Source: an uncultured bacterium (GTDB lineage Bacteria > Bacteroidota > Bacteroidia > Bacteroidales > Bacteroidaceae). From it: a DNA stretch of 28,790 bases. Below the pieces are notes generated by a model. That model worked only from the letters and a program-made list of their open reading frames with translations, was not told the origin of the DNA and did no database searches. The DNA lies in assembly GCA_905215655.1 (NCBI GenBank), contig CAJMQT010000006.1, forward strand, positions 1 to 28,790, given 5' to 3'. Both the position numbers and the translations under genes were made by a program. Every line of letters starts with the position of its first letter. Within the stretch, counting starts at the first letter, position 1. Below, in pieces: positions 15,773-24,098 of this stretch.

Positions 15773-15954
15773 ATTTTAAAGGCGATATTCCCGCAGAGAG
15801 AAAAGAGTTAAAGGATTGATTTACAGCATATTAAATAAAACGTGTAATTTTTCGCGATTTTTGCTCCGAATGGCTGTTTGCTCACGGGAATTAAAATCTA
15901 CGGGCGTCAACTGACGGAAAATTGTCAAAATGTTTTACCGGCAATTTTATTAAA

Positions 15955-16088
15955 TGAAGAGTGAAGAATGAAGAATGAAGAATGAAGAATGAAGAATGAA
16001 AGTTACCAAGTTAAACTATTTAATATGATAACTTTGATTTCGCGGCGGAGCCGCAATTCTTCACTCTTCACTCTTCATTCTTCACTCT
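15955..16088. repeat. Inverted heptamer array around a GC hairpin
   Basis: Six direct heptamers (TGAAGAG once, then TGAAGAA five times, 15955-15996) face an inverted arm of four heptamers of the type (T/C)TCTTCA (16057-16084). The 60-base middle contains the GC-rich hairpin GCGGC-GGA-GCCGC (16042-16054). The array belongs to the same heptamer family as 6980, 22408 and 28576, in its TG variant. Confidence 0.85.
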
Positions 16089-16097
16089 AAAAAACCC

Positions 16098-16128
16098 CTC
16101 ATAAAATTCCATCACGGAGTTTTATGAG
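16098..16128 (-). terminator. Terminator after susD
   Basis: Arms 16098-16110 and 16116-16128 pair over 13 positions, with one mismatch on the minus-strand RNA, around a five-base loop. On the minus strand the stem is followed by GGGGTTTTTT. It lies 45 bases beyond the susD stop and fits an intrinsic terminator for the susC-susD transcript. Confidence 0.75.
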
Positions 16129-16173
16129 AGGTATTGTCATTTATCATCAAACTAAATCAAAAAAGTATTCGGT

Positions 16174-17718
16174 TTAATAGTTCGGGTTCTGCTCCAAGTT
16201 CGGGTTTGCGTTCCTCTGCTGCTGCGGTATAGGATAGATACCTCTCCACTGCTCGGTGTTACCGTCAGCATAGAAAGTCTTCTTAGTGAAGTAAGAGCCG
16301 AAACGTATCATGTCCTTACGGCGCTGGTTCTCCCAGATGAACTCTCTTGCACGCTCAAGCTCGATGTTCTCCAAAGAGAGAGACGGGAACGGAGCACAGC
16401 CGCTACGTGTCCTTACTCTGTTGACAAGGCGCAAAGCCTCTTCTTGCTCGGCGGCACTTCTGTTGAGACGGAACAAAGCCTCTGCCTTCATAAGAAGAAC
16501 GTTTGAGTAACGCTCTGCAATGTAGTCATTGTCGGCTCTTGCTCCCGAGAATGTCGTTCCCTCCGGAGTATATTTCAAGACGCGGTAACCCTCGTTATTC
16601 TCGGCAGCTGTCTTCGATTTCAGGGGAACGAGCACGAGTTGCTGTCCGGGATGATCGGGATCTTCGAGCGGAGTTCCGTCAAGATTGTACTGAGGTCCGT
16701 ACTCCAAGAGGTTCAGACGGTCGTCATTGGGGTCGTCATACCAACTCAGAGCCTCGTCAGAGAAGCAGTATCCGCAAGCGGGAGCAAACGGAAGACCATA
16801 CTTCTGCTGGTCAGCTGCATGCTGAGCGTACAATATGAACTCGTTGCCGTCAACAGCCTTTGTCGGGTCTACCGAGAAAGCAATAAGCACTTCCTTGCAT
16901 TTACCTTCGTTTGTCGACTTGAAGCAGTCGCCTACTTTGTCTGCGAGGTCATAATATCCGCTGCCGATCACTTTGTCACAAGCTGTTACGACGTCTTCCC
17001 AATGCGGAGTTCCGCTGTAAACCTCGGCGTTCAGATAAACCGATGCGAGGAGAGCGTAGACAGCCTCGCTCGTCAAGCGCGGATAGTAAGAAGCGTCAAC
17101 ATCGTTTACGCTGGGCAGGTCGGCCGCAGCCGCAGAAAGCTCTTTTACCACGAAGTCGTAAACGTCTTTGCGCGGAGTGCTGCTCGGCATGTTGTTGGCG
17201 TCAGGACGCGCATCGGTAAACAAAGGAACGTTTCCGAAGTAATCCATGGCATAGAAATATTCGTATGCTCTCAAAGCTCTTGCCTCTGCGATAGGACCTT
17301 TCAACTTGTCTTTCACGGGTGAAGCCTCCATAGCCTCAATAACGGCATTGTTTGCACCGATACCGGGAAAGAGGTAAGTGTTCCAACACGTATTGAGACG
17401 GTCGTTATCGGGAGTACATTTGTGCTCCATGATCTGATTGACGTATTCATCATACCAACCACCGTTTGAACGTCCGGGGCAATACAGTTCGTCAGTACCA
17501 TATTCGCCGATACGCCAACCGTCACCGCCGGCACGGCTCATATAAGCCATGTACTCATAACATCCTGCCAAAGAAGACAGTGCCTGTTCCTCTGTTTGAT
17601 AATAGTTATCCGGGGTCAGTCTGCCGTACAATTCCTCGTCAAGATCCGTACAGCCTGTTGCCACGAGAGAAACGGCGGCAACGACAGCCATATTTTTCAA
17701 AATATTCTTTGCTTTCAT
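16174..17718 (-). CDS. SusD/RagB-family nutrient-binding outer-membrane lipoprotein
   Basis: A 514-residue surface lipoprotein that caps the SusC barrel and binds oligosaccharide. The lipobox cysteine is C23 (SLVATGC), followed by TDLDEELYGRLTPDNYYQTEEQALSSL, a typical SusD mature N-terminus. Further hallmarks are EARALRAYEYFYAMDYFGNVPLF, LNRVRTRSG-like LVNRVRTRSG, ERAREFIWENQRRKDMIRFG, and a C-terminus ending in IPQQQRNANPNLEQNPNY. Its ATG is 29 bases after the susC stop, the usual SusC-SusD order. With pectin esterases across the divergent region, a pectic oligosaccharide is the likely ligand, but binding specificity cannot be read from sequence. Confidence 0.95.
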   Translation of the reverse strand: MKAKNILKNMAVVAAVSLVATGCTDLDEELYGRLTPDNYYQTEEQALSSLAGCYEYMAYMSRAGGDGWRIGEYGTDELYCPGRSNGGWYDEYVNQIMEHKCTPDNDRLNTCWNTYLFPGIGANNAVIEAMEASPVKDKLKGPIAEARALRAYEYFYAMDYFGNVPLFTDARPDANNMPSSTPRKDVYDFVVKELSAAAADLPSVNDVDASYYPRLTSEAVYALLASVYLNAEVYSGTPHWEDVVTACDKVIGSGYYDLADKVGDCFKSTNEGKCKEVLIAFSVDPTKAVDGNEFILYAQHAADQQKYGLPFAPACGYCFSDEALSWYDDPNDDRLNLLEYGPQYNLDGTPLEDPDHPGQQLVLVPLKSKTAAENNEGYRVLKYTPEGTTFSGARADNDYIAERYSNVLLMKAEALFRLNRSAAEQEEALRLVNRVRTRSGCAPFPSLSLENIELERAREFIWENQRRKDMIRFGSYFTKKTFYADGNTEQWRGIYPIPQQQRNANPNLEQNPNY

Positions 17719-17747
17719 AATTCTTTAGTTTTTTAAGCTACAAGGTA

Positions 17748-20735
17748 TCAAAATGTTACATTAATTCCGAACAGGAATGTACGTGTGCGCGGATAACTCA
17801 GATAGTCTACGCCGAGCACTGATGAGCCTCTACCGCTGGTATCGGTGTTAACCTCAGGGTCGAGTCCGTCATACCCTGTGATGCAGAAGAGATTTTGAGC
17901 CGTGAAGTAAGCGCGGGCATGAGTGATCTTCAATACCGGCAAAGCGAAGTCGTAAGCCAGAGTGAGGTTATCAAGACGGAAGAATGAGCCGTCCTCGATA
18001 AACCGTGAAGAGTAAGTCTTAGCCTGATTTGCTGAAACTCCTGACGTCAGGGCGCCGGTCATAACGTTACGTCCGGGAAGACCGTTCAGATACATGAGGT
18101 TGTTTGCCGTGTTGTTGTAAACATCGTTGCCTTGGCTGCCGCGGAAGTTAAGAGCGAGGCTCCAGTTCTTGTAACGGAAGTTGGTAGCGAGACCGTAAGT
18201 GAAGTCAGGCTGTGCGCAACCGATCTTCTCAGGCTTGCCGTCGTTGGCATACATTTCCATGCCGTTCTCATCAACGCCGATGAAACGCTTGCCCCAGAAT
18301 GTTCCGAGAGGCTCGCCGACCATGATCAGCTGAGAGTATTGTCCTGCCAAGCCGGCTCCGTTACAGGGTGCCCAGAGCACTTCGTCACCTGACCACTTGC
18401 TGTTTGAGAGGCTTGTAAGTTTGTTGCTGTTGGTAGCAAAGTTGAACGTAGCGTCCCAAGAGAAATCTTTCGTTGTGATAAGATCGGCAGCGAGTTCGAT
18501 TTCAAGACCGGTGTTACGTACTGCACCGACGTTTGCCAGCTGGCTGGTGATAAGTGACGGAGAAGGTACTGCAACGGTAAGAAGCAGGTCCTTTGTCTTC
18601 TTGTAATACCAGTCGATGCTACCACGGATGCGGTTGTTCAGGATACCGAAGTCAAGACCGATGTCAGTCTGAGAGGTTGACTCCCACTTCAAATCGGGAT
18701 TTGCATACTGCTGCGGAAGAACGACAGTTGTCTTCGCTCCACCGAAGATATAGCCCCAAGACTGTGCGCCGAGAGTAGAGATAGAGTTGTAGTTACCGAT
18801 TTCCTGGTTACCGGTGATACCCCAGCTTGCACGCAATTTCAAGTTAGAGATGATGTTTGACTTGAAGAACTTCTCCTGAGAGATACGCCATGAACCTGCG
18901 AATGACGGGAATGTACCCCAGCGGTTGTCTTTACCGAAACGGCTTGAACCGTCACGACGAACAGTAGCGGTGAAGAGATAACGTCCTCCGTAGTTGTAGT
19001 TCAGACGTCCGTAGAAAGATATCAGCTTGTTGCTTTCAGCATAGCTGGTCTGGTTTTCGATTGTCTGTGCTGCGGCGATGTTGTACCATTTGAAGTCATC
19101 GGTAAGGAAGCCGTAAGCCGTTGTTGAGAGTCCTTCGTTCCAGAAATACTGATAAGAATAACCCGCCATGGCGTTGATGGTGTGCTGACCGAAGGTCTGG
19201 TCATATTTGAGCACCATTTCCATCAACTTAGAATAGTCTTTCAGACGCTGTACAGTAACACGTCCGCCTGTGCCGTTACCAAGAAGGTTGCTCTTGGAGA
19301 TATAGGCGTTACGGTCTTGCGAGTTGTTGGTGTAGCCGAGGTTAAGCTCGAAAGTGAAAGGCTTGTAGAAGTTCCAGTCTGCTTTCAGGTTACCGATAAA
19401 GCGCTTGTTCACGCGCTTGTCGATCAGTTCATGCTCGAAAGAGAAAGGCTGAACGCGGTAAGGAGCAACGTCGTTGAAGTCGCCGTCCTCGTTTCTTACG
19501 GGCAGAGTCGGGTTGAATACATATATTTCATAAAGCATGCTTGAACCCATCTCACTACCTACGGTGCTTGACGTCGGAGCCTGATTGGCGTGAGTCTCGC
19601 CGTAGTTCATGTTCAAGGCGAGTTTCAGCTTGCCGTCAAGAGCAGAGTGGTTGATATTAATTCTGCCGCTGTAATTCTCTTGATAAGAACCGCGCATGAT
19701 GGCATCCTGATCGCTGTAATTCAAAGAAGCGCGATAGTTGGTGTATTCGCCGCCGCTCATGAATGAAAGGAAGTGGCTCTGCTGCATTGCGGTACGCAAC
19801 ACTTCATCCTGCCAGTTGTGGTTCTCACCACCGTCGTTCAGAGGAACGTTGAGGTCTTTACAAGCTTGGCGATACTGGTCACCGCTGAGCATGTCGAGAG
19901 TCTTTGCCTTAGAGCTGAAGCCAATGCTGTAACCATAATTCAGCTGCTGAACACCGGCTTTACCTTTCTTTGTGGTGATCATGATAACGCCGTTGGCACC
20001 GCGGCTACCATAAATAGCTGTTGCAGATGCGTCTTTCAGGACGTCGATTGACTCGATATCGTTCGGATTAAGCATCGAAAGGGGGTTGGCTGCTTCTTGG
20101 TCGAAGTAGTCCATGGTGTTTGTGCTGATGTTTGTCATATTCTTGCCTGCGGCAGCATCGATTGGCACACCGTCGATAACGTACAACGGCTCGTTGCTTG
20201 CGTTGACCGAGGTGCCTCCACGAACGCGGATTGTCGTTGAGCCGCCGGGCTTACCGGAATTCTGTGAAATGTTGACTCCGGCAAATGCACCCTGCATAAG
20301 TTGCTGTGCGGAAAGTTCGTTTCCTGCCTTAAACTGGTCAGAACTTAATTTGGAAACGGAACCTGTAAGGTCGCTCTTCTTCATTGTTCCGTAACCTACG
20401 ACCATGACTTCGTCGAGGCTTTCAGACGTTGATTTAAGCACAACGTCTATGGTGCGTTTGTTGCCGACCATACGTTCTGTCGTCTCATATCCCAAATAAG
20501 AGAAGACGAGAATTGTACCTTGCGACGAGACGTCGATAGTGTACTTTCCGTCGACATCGGTAATTGTTCCGACAGAAGAATTACCCTTGGTAATAACAGA
20601 GACTCCGATCAACGGTTCGTTATCCTCGCCCGTCACGACACCGGAGACTTTGGTCTGTGCCATTATGTTCTGTGTGACAAACAATGCCATCACCAAACAT
20701 AATGTCTTGAAGACTTTATCCAACTTGTCTTTCAT
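17748..20735 (-). CDS. SusC/RagA-family TonB-linked outer-membrane transporter
   Basis: A 995-residue TonB-dependent barrel that imports oligosaccharides with its SusD lid. It has a signal peptide ending near NIMA (residue 26), a carboxypeptidase-like regulatory domain (about 28-102, KVSGVVTGEDNEPLIGVSV), the TonB-box region SLDEVMVVGYGTMKK (106-120), a plug domain with IYGSRGANGVIMITTKKG, and a 22-strand-type barrel ending in TRTFLFGINVTF. The ATG at 20735 is chosen because it gives a compact signal peptide; an ATG at 20759 would add eight residues. It has no N-terminal anti-sigma-interacting extension, consistent with HTCS and not ECF control. Confidence 0.96.
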   Translation of the reverse strand: MKDKLDKVFKTLCLVMALFVTQNIMAQTKVSGVVTGEDNEPLIGVSVITKGNSSVGTITDVDGKYTIDVSSQGTILVFSYLGYETTERMVGNKRTIDVVLKSTSESLDEVMVVGYGTMKKSDLTGSVSKLSSDQFKAGNELSAQQLMQGAFAGVNISQNSGKPGGSTTIRVRGGTSVNASNEPLYVIDGVPIDAAAGKNMTNISTNTMDYFDQEAANPLSMLNPNDIESIDVLKDASATAIYGSRGANGVIMITTKKGKAGVQQLNYGYSIGFSSKAKTLDMLSGDQYRQACKDLNVPLNDGGENHNWQDEVLRTAMQQSHFLSFMSGGEYTNYRASLNYSDQDAIMRGSYQENYSGRININHSALDGKLKLALNMNYGETHANQAPTSSTVGSEMGSSMLYEIYVFNPTLPVRNEDGDFNDVAPYRVQPFSFEHELIDKRVNKRFIGNLKADWNFYKPFTFELNLGYTNNSQDRNAYISKSNLLGNGTGGRVTVQRLKDYSKLMEMVLKYDQTFGQHTINAMAGYSYQYFWNEGLSTTAYGFLTDDFKWYNIAAAQTIENQTSYAESNKLISFYGRLNYNYGGRYLFTATVRRDGSSRFGKDNRWGTFPSFAGSWRISQEKFFKSNIISNLKLRASWGITGNQEIGNYNSISTLGAQSWGYIFGGAKTTVVLPQQYANPDLKWESTSQTDIGLDFGILNNRIRGSIDWYYKKTKDLLLTVAVPSPSLITSQLANVGAVRNTGLEIELAADLITTKDFSWDATFNFATNSNKLTSLSNSKWSGDEVLWAPCNGAGLAGQYSQLIMVGEPLGTFWGKRFIGVDENGMEMYANDGKPEKIGCAQPDFTYGLATNFRYKNWSLALNFRGSQGNDVYNNTANNLMYLNGLPGRNVMTGALTSGVSANQAKTYSSRFIEDGSFFRLDNLTLAYDFALPVLKITHARAYFTAQNLFCITGYDGLDPEVNTDTSGRGSSVLGVDYLSYPRTRTFLFGINVTF

Positions 20736-20802
20736 AAACTTTAAATTTTGGTTTAACATGTTAATTTTAATAGAATTAGTGCCATTTGTTTGTTGTTCGT
20801 TG

Positions 20803-20810
20803 CAAAATTA
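20803..20810 (-). promoter_or_regulatory. Predicted -7 box for susC
   Basis: The minus strand reads TAATTTTG, matching TAnnTTTG, 67 bases before the susC ATG at 20735. No clear -33 element is visible, which is common for activator-dependent PUL promoters. Confidence 0.45.
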
Positions 20811-20932
20811 ACAATAAGAAACCTTTGTTTTGTGTAAAAATCGGTTTTTAAAGTTAAAAAAACGGTTTATATATACATTTCAAAGGCTTATTCTGCTTTA
20901 TTTACTTAATGTTCCATAACAAAAACGCCCGT

Positions 20933-20952
20933 ATTTAAACAGATTTAAGCAG
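20933..20952. promoter_or_regulatory. 10-bp tandem direct repeat, candidate operator
   Basis: ATTTAAACAG is followed immediately by ATTTAAGCAG (one mismatch), placing two copies one helical turn apart in the middle of the susC/pectinesterase divergent region. AraC-type domains such as that of the HTCS bind direct repeats, but the spacing here is shorter than the usual one of about 20 bp. This is a candidate only. Confidence 0.3.
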
Positions 20953-21122
20953 ATATGCGGACGCCGGCGCATTCACCTTCCGTCATTACACCTTAATTTA
21001 ATATATGAAACATCCTTTAATACCGATATCTTATTTTGAAACAAACACATTTCACGCCAAAAATCAGGACGATTATTAACCAAAACAAGTGATTTTTACA
21101 CCTGACTTGTATTTCTTTCAAG

Positions 21123-21130
21123 TAACTTTG
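21123..21130 (+). promoter_or_regulatory. Predicted -7 box for the pectinesterase gene
   Basis: TAACTTTG matches TAnnTTTG and lies 27 bases before the ATG at 21158. It supports that start over the upstream in-frame start at 21089, which would lie before the promoter. Confidence 0.5.
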
Positions 21131-21157
21131 CAAAAAACAACAAACACATCGAAAACT

Positions 21158-22405
21158 ATGAAGAACTTGCTTACCATGTTTCTGCTTTGCTGTTTATCCC
21201 TGAACGCTAATTCGCAGAACGACGTTTACGACTGCATCGTGGCACAAGACGGAACCGGAAACTTTGCCACCGTGCAAGACGCGATAGACAACGCGCCGAC
21301 AAACGCTACCGCTCCGTACACCATTTTCATTAAAGCGGGGCATTATCACGAGCACCTTTATATTCCGAAGGACAAACCTTGGCTGTATCTTATCGGCGAA
21401 GACAAGAACAAAGTAAGGATCAGTGACGACCGCGTCAGTGGCGGACCGAACGGCTGTCCGGTGGATGTTGCGGCCACACTGGTAAGCCATGCCACCGACG
21501 GATACTTCACGGGCATTACATTCGAGAACTCTTGGGGAACACGCAACAATGACGGTCCGCAGGCTCTCGCGCTGTATACCAAATGCGACAGAACCATCGT
21601 CAACGACTGCGCCATGCTCTCTTTTCAGGACACTTACCGCACGGCGAACGTCAAGGACGAGCGTAACTTTGTAAAAGACTGTTTCATCGAAGGCGCCGTT
21701 GACTTTATCTACGGACAAGGAAATGTGTTCTTCGACCACTGCACGCTCAACATTGTGATGAAAAACGGCGGTTTCATCGTTGCCCCGAAGCATGACGAGG
21801 GCACAAAGTGGGGATATGTTTTCCGCAACACGACGATAACGGCGCCGGGAAAACCGTCGGAAACAACGGTATGGCTGGGGCGCCCGTGGCTCCACGCGCC
21901 CAAGGCTGTGTTCATCGACACGCGCACGGAAGTGACCATTCCCGACGAAGGTTGGTTTGACCACATGGCATCGTTGCCCGCCGTTTATGCCGACTACAAC
22001 ACCACCGACGCCAACGGAAAGGCACTCGACCTGAGCCGTCGCATCAGCAAATATTACAAGATTACGGAAAAGGGCGACACAATTTGGGGTGAGGCGAAGC
22101 ACAGACTTACGCCGGAAGAAGCCGCCACTCACACAATAAGCAATGTCCTTGGGGGCGACGACAACTGGAATCCGCTGCCTTACTGTGAGCGCCCCGACGC
22201 TCCGACGGTCAGCGTAAAAAAGAACAAGCTGTCATGGGCGGCAGTAAAGGACGCCCGCGGATATGCCATAAAGCGCAACGGACGGGTGGTGACACTCACC
22301 ACATCGACGGAATATAAAATAACGGACGATGCGGAGAAATACGAAGTGATGACCGTAGGAAAACACGGAAATCTCAGCAAATCAATCATAAATCCGGAAC
22401 AATAA
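21158..22405 (+). CDS. Pectinesterase (carbohydrate esterase family 8) with C-terminal extra domain
   Basis: A 415-residue enzyme with a signal peptide (MKNLLTMFLLCCLSLNANSQ) that removes methyl esters from homogalacturonan. The right-handed beta-helix CE8 domain (about 22-325) shows GHYHEHLYIP (61-70), GPQALAL (133-139, Q135), FQDTYR with D158, VDFIYG with D182 and LGRPW with R242. These match the catalytic aspartates and arginine of the family. Residues about 345-415 form an extra beta-rich module resembling a fibronectin type III fold (APTVSVKKNKLSWAAVKDARGYAI). It is the first plus-strand gene of the locus, divergent from susC, and probably acts in the periplasm. An array of heptamer repeats starts two bases after its stop. 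Confidence 0.95.
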   Translation: MKNLLTMFLLCCLSLNANSQNDVYDCIVAQDGTGNFATVQDAIDNAPTNATAPYTIFIKAGHYHEHLYIPKDKPWLYLIGEDKNKVRISDDRVSGGPNGCPVDVAATLVSHATDGYFTGITFENSWGTRNNDGPQALALYTKCDRTIVNDCAMLSFQDTYRTANVKDERNFVKDCFIEGAVDFIYGQGNVFFDHCTLNIVMKNGGFIVAPKHDEGTKWGYVFRNTTITAPGKPSETTVWLGRPWLHAPKAVFIDTRTEVTIPDEGWFDHMASLPAVYADYNTTDANGKALDLSRRISKYYKITEKGDTIWGEAKHRLTPEEAATHTISNVLGGDDNWNPLPYCERPDAPTVSVKKNKLSWAAVKDARGYAIKRNGRVVTLTTSTEYKITDDAEKYEVMTVGKHGNLSKSIINPEQ

Positions 22406-22407
22406 AA

Positions 22408-22435
22408 TTAAAAGTTAAGAGTTAAGAATTAAGAA
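22408..22435. repeat. Four-copy heptamer array (single arm)
   Basis: TTAAAAG, TTAAGAG, TTAAGAA, TTAAGAA in direct order, beginning two bases after the pectinesterase stop. It has the same units and order as the left arm at 6980-7007, but no inverted arm follows, so it cannot form the same hairpin. Confidence 0.8.
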
Positions 22436-22502
22436 AAATACATTTTGCGGATTATCAGACGCAAGATAGAAGACAAACAAAATAAACGATAACGCAATTA
22501 CA

Positions 22503-23699
22503 ATGAAAAACGTATTGGCTTTAATCATTATCGCCTGTCTGCCCGCCGTGCAGACAAACGCTCAGGAAACGGAAAAATATCTCTTTGACAAAGAATTGCC
22601 CGTATTCGTCGACAGCATGCAGGCTGAGCTGACTTACCCCTTGGCTTGGGGCAACAGCGACATCCGACAGTTTGACCTCTGGCGCAGCGCGGCACGTAAC
22701 AAGCTGCGCGAAGAAATGCTCATGCCGCCGCCACCGGCAAAGAATTTCGATATGAAGGTGGTTGCCGAGGAGCAGAGAAAGGGCTACAAAGCGCGCAAAC
22801 TGTCGCTGAACATCAACGCATGGTCAAAGGTAGAGGCTTACGAACTGATACCCGACGGCGTCGGTCCGTTCCCTGCCGTGCTGCTTCTTCACGACCATGG
22901 AGGTCATTTTTCAATAGGTAAAGAGAAGATGATAAGACCCTTCGGCGTGTCACAGGCTGTACTGGACGACGCCGACGAGTGGTGTCACCGCTGCTACGGC
23001 GACCAATATGCCGGCGACTATCTTGCCTCCAAAGGCTACGTGGTGCTGTCCGTCGACGCTCCTTTCTGGGGCGACCGCGGCGTAAAGGGCGGCACGACGT
23101 GGGATTATTACAAATATATAGCCGGCAATTTCATGATGATGGGGCGCAACATCAGCGCATGGATGAACTTTGAAGACGTCTATGCCGTCGACTTCATGAC
23201 GACGTTGCCCGAGGTGGACAAGGAGCGCATCGGATGTATGGGCTTCTCGATGGGAGCCTACCGTTCGTGGATGTTGTCGGCTCTTACCGACAAGGTGAAA
23301 TGCGGAGTTGCCGTTTGCTGGATGCACACCACCGAGTATCAGATTAACAAGGAATATGGCTTGCAGAAACACGAAGAGTGGGCAAACCTCATTCCGGGCA
23401 TACGTCGCTTCCTTGACTACCCGCATATAGCGTCAATCGCCTGTCCCAAGGCAATGCTGTTCATCAACGGTTCGCAAGACAAGCTGTTCCCCGTGATATC
23501 CGTAAACAAGGCATTCAAGACGATGCACGACGTCTGGGACAGTCAGAATGCGGGCGAAATGCTCGAGACGGAGGTATGGGACATGCCGCATTATTGCGGT
23601 CCGGAGGTGCAGGCACGCTACCTCACGTTCCTTGACAAGCGCCTTAAAGGCAGCGACAACGCGACGAAAAGCGTCGTCAAAGGAAAGAAAAAGAAATAA
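22503..23699 (+). CDS. Secreted alpha/beta-hydrolase, probable pectic esterase
   Basis: A 398-residue dienelactone-hydrolase-like alpha/beta-hydrolase with a signal peptide ending near VQTNAQ. The nucleophile is S249 in GFSMG, the likely acid D326 (INGSQDKLFP) and the likely base H363 (MPHYCGPEV). HDHGG (130-134) fits the oxyanion region. Residues about 20-115 form an N-terminal region before the hydrolase fold. The C-terminus is a lysine-rich tail (VVKGKKKK). It lies 97 bases after the CE8 gene on the same strand. Large alpha/beta-hydrolases of this kind occur in Bacteroidetes pectin loci as methyl or acetyl esterases. That role is inferred here from context; a xylan acetylesterase function cannot be excluded. 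Confidence 0.85.
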   Translation: MKNVLALIIIACLPAVQTNAQETEKYLFDKELPVFVDSMQAELTYPLAWGNSDIRQFDLWRSAARNKLREEMLMPPPPAKNFDMKVVAEEQRKGYKARKLSLNINAWSKVEAYELIPDGVGPFPAVLLLHDHGGHFSIGKEKMIRPFGVSQAVLDDADEWCHRCYGDQYAGDYLASKGYVVLSVDAPFWGDRGVKGGTTWDYYKYIAGNFMMMGRNISAWMNFEDVYAVDFMTTLPEVDKERIGCMGFSMGAYRSWMLSALTDKVKCGVAVCWMHTTEYQINKEYGLQKHEEWANLIPGIRRFLDYPHIASIACPKAMLFINGSQDKLFPVISVNKAFKTMHDVWDSQNAGEMLETEVWDMPHYCGPEVQARYLTFLDKRLKGSDNATKSVVKGKKKK

Positions 23700-23809
23700 G
23701 AATGTCCGGTCGGCGCCACGTCAGACCGACACAATAGATAAGAAGATTAGCAATTCATACTTCTCATAAATGTTTACTTGATAATTCCAACTGAAAACAA
23801 ACGACTGAC

Positions 23810-23846
23810 AAGAGGCGACCTTTTTAACAAACAAAGGTCGCCTCTT
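23810..23846 (+). terminator. Hairpin terminator after the esterase gene
   Basis: The 14-bp stem AAGAGGCGACCTTT (23810-23823) pairs with AAAGGTCGCCTCTT (23833-23846) around a nine-base loop, 110 bases after the esterase stop. Only a short T-run follows, so efficiency is uncertain. Confidence 0.6.
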
Positions 23847-24041
23847 TAACGTATAGATCGGTTATCAAATTATGATATTTCCTTACATTTTGTCAAATCC
23901 GCAAAATCATCACCCTGCCATCAACGTCCGCAACGTGTAAGGTCTGTCGGGTTGCGTGAATTAATCTTACAGCTTGTTTTTATTTCGTCGAACTCACATT
24001 ATTTAATTATAAAATTCATGGCATATATGGCGCGGATTTGT

Positions 24042-24049
24042 TATCTTTG
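24042..24049 (+). promoter_or_regulatory. Predicted -7 box for the HTCS gene
   Basis: TATCTTTG matches TAnnTTTG, 49 bases before the ATG at 24099. It argues that upstream in-frame starts (from 23952) are not used. Confidence 0.5.
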
Positions 24050-24098
24050 CATTATAAATAAAGTGAAGACAGCATTCACGTTTCCGACAGTAATAAAG

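Larger units (their letters stand above)
14990..16173. other. 1.2-kb gene-free, repeat-rich intergenic region
   Basis: No convincing coding sequence is present; the open frames are short, overlap repeats and lack family features. The left part (14990-15190) is AT-rich and holds the promoter region of the minus-strand gene ending at 14989. It then carries an octamer tandem array, a block of short hairpins, AT-rich sequence, a 22-bp-period palindrome array, a heptamer inverted array and the susD terminator, each listed separately. 15400-15700 shows nothing further that I can interpret. Confidence 0.7.
20736..21157. other. Divergent promoter region between susC and the pectinesterase gene
   Basis: This 422-bp AT-rich region holds predicted -7 boxes for both directions (20803-20810 minus, 21123-21130 plus) and a 10-bp tandem repeat (20933-20952) that could be an operator. 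No coding sequence or stable RNA structure is evident. It is the obvious target for the HTCS encoded at 24099. Confidence 0.6.
23700..24098. other. Intergenic region before the HTCS gene
   Basis: 399 bp without a convincing gene. It contains the terminator hairpin at 23810-23846, AT-rich sequence, and the predicted HTCS -7 box at 24042-24049. An in-frame extension of the HTCS reading frame runs back to 23952 but is probably untranslated. Confidence 0.6.

Noticed and set aside
21194..22132. A 312-codon minus-strand open frame
   Set aside because: It is antisense to the catalytic region of the pectinesterase gene, whose motifs are unmistakable.
22180..22405. T9SS C-terminal sorting domain on the pectinesterase
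   Set aside because: The C-terminal segment looks like a fibronectin-type module and lacks the glycine-rich final strands typical of T9SS sorting domains.
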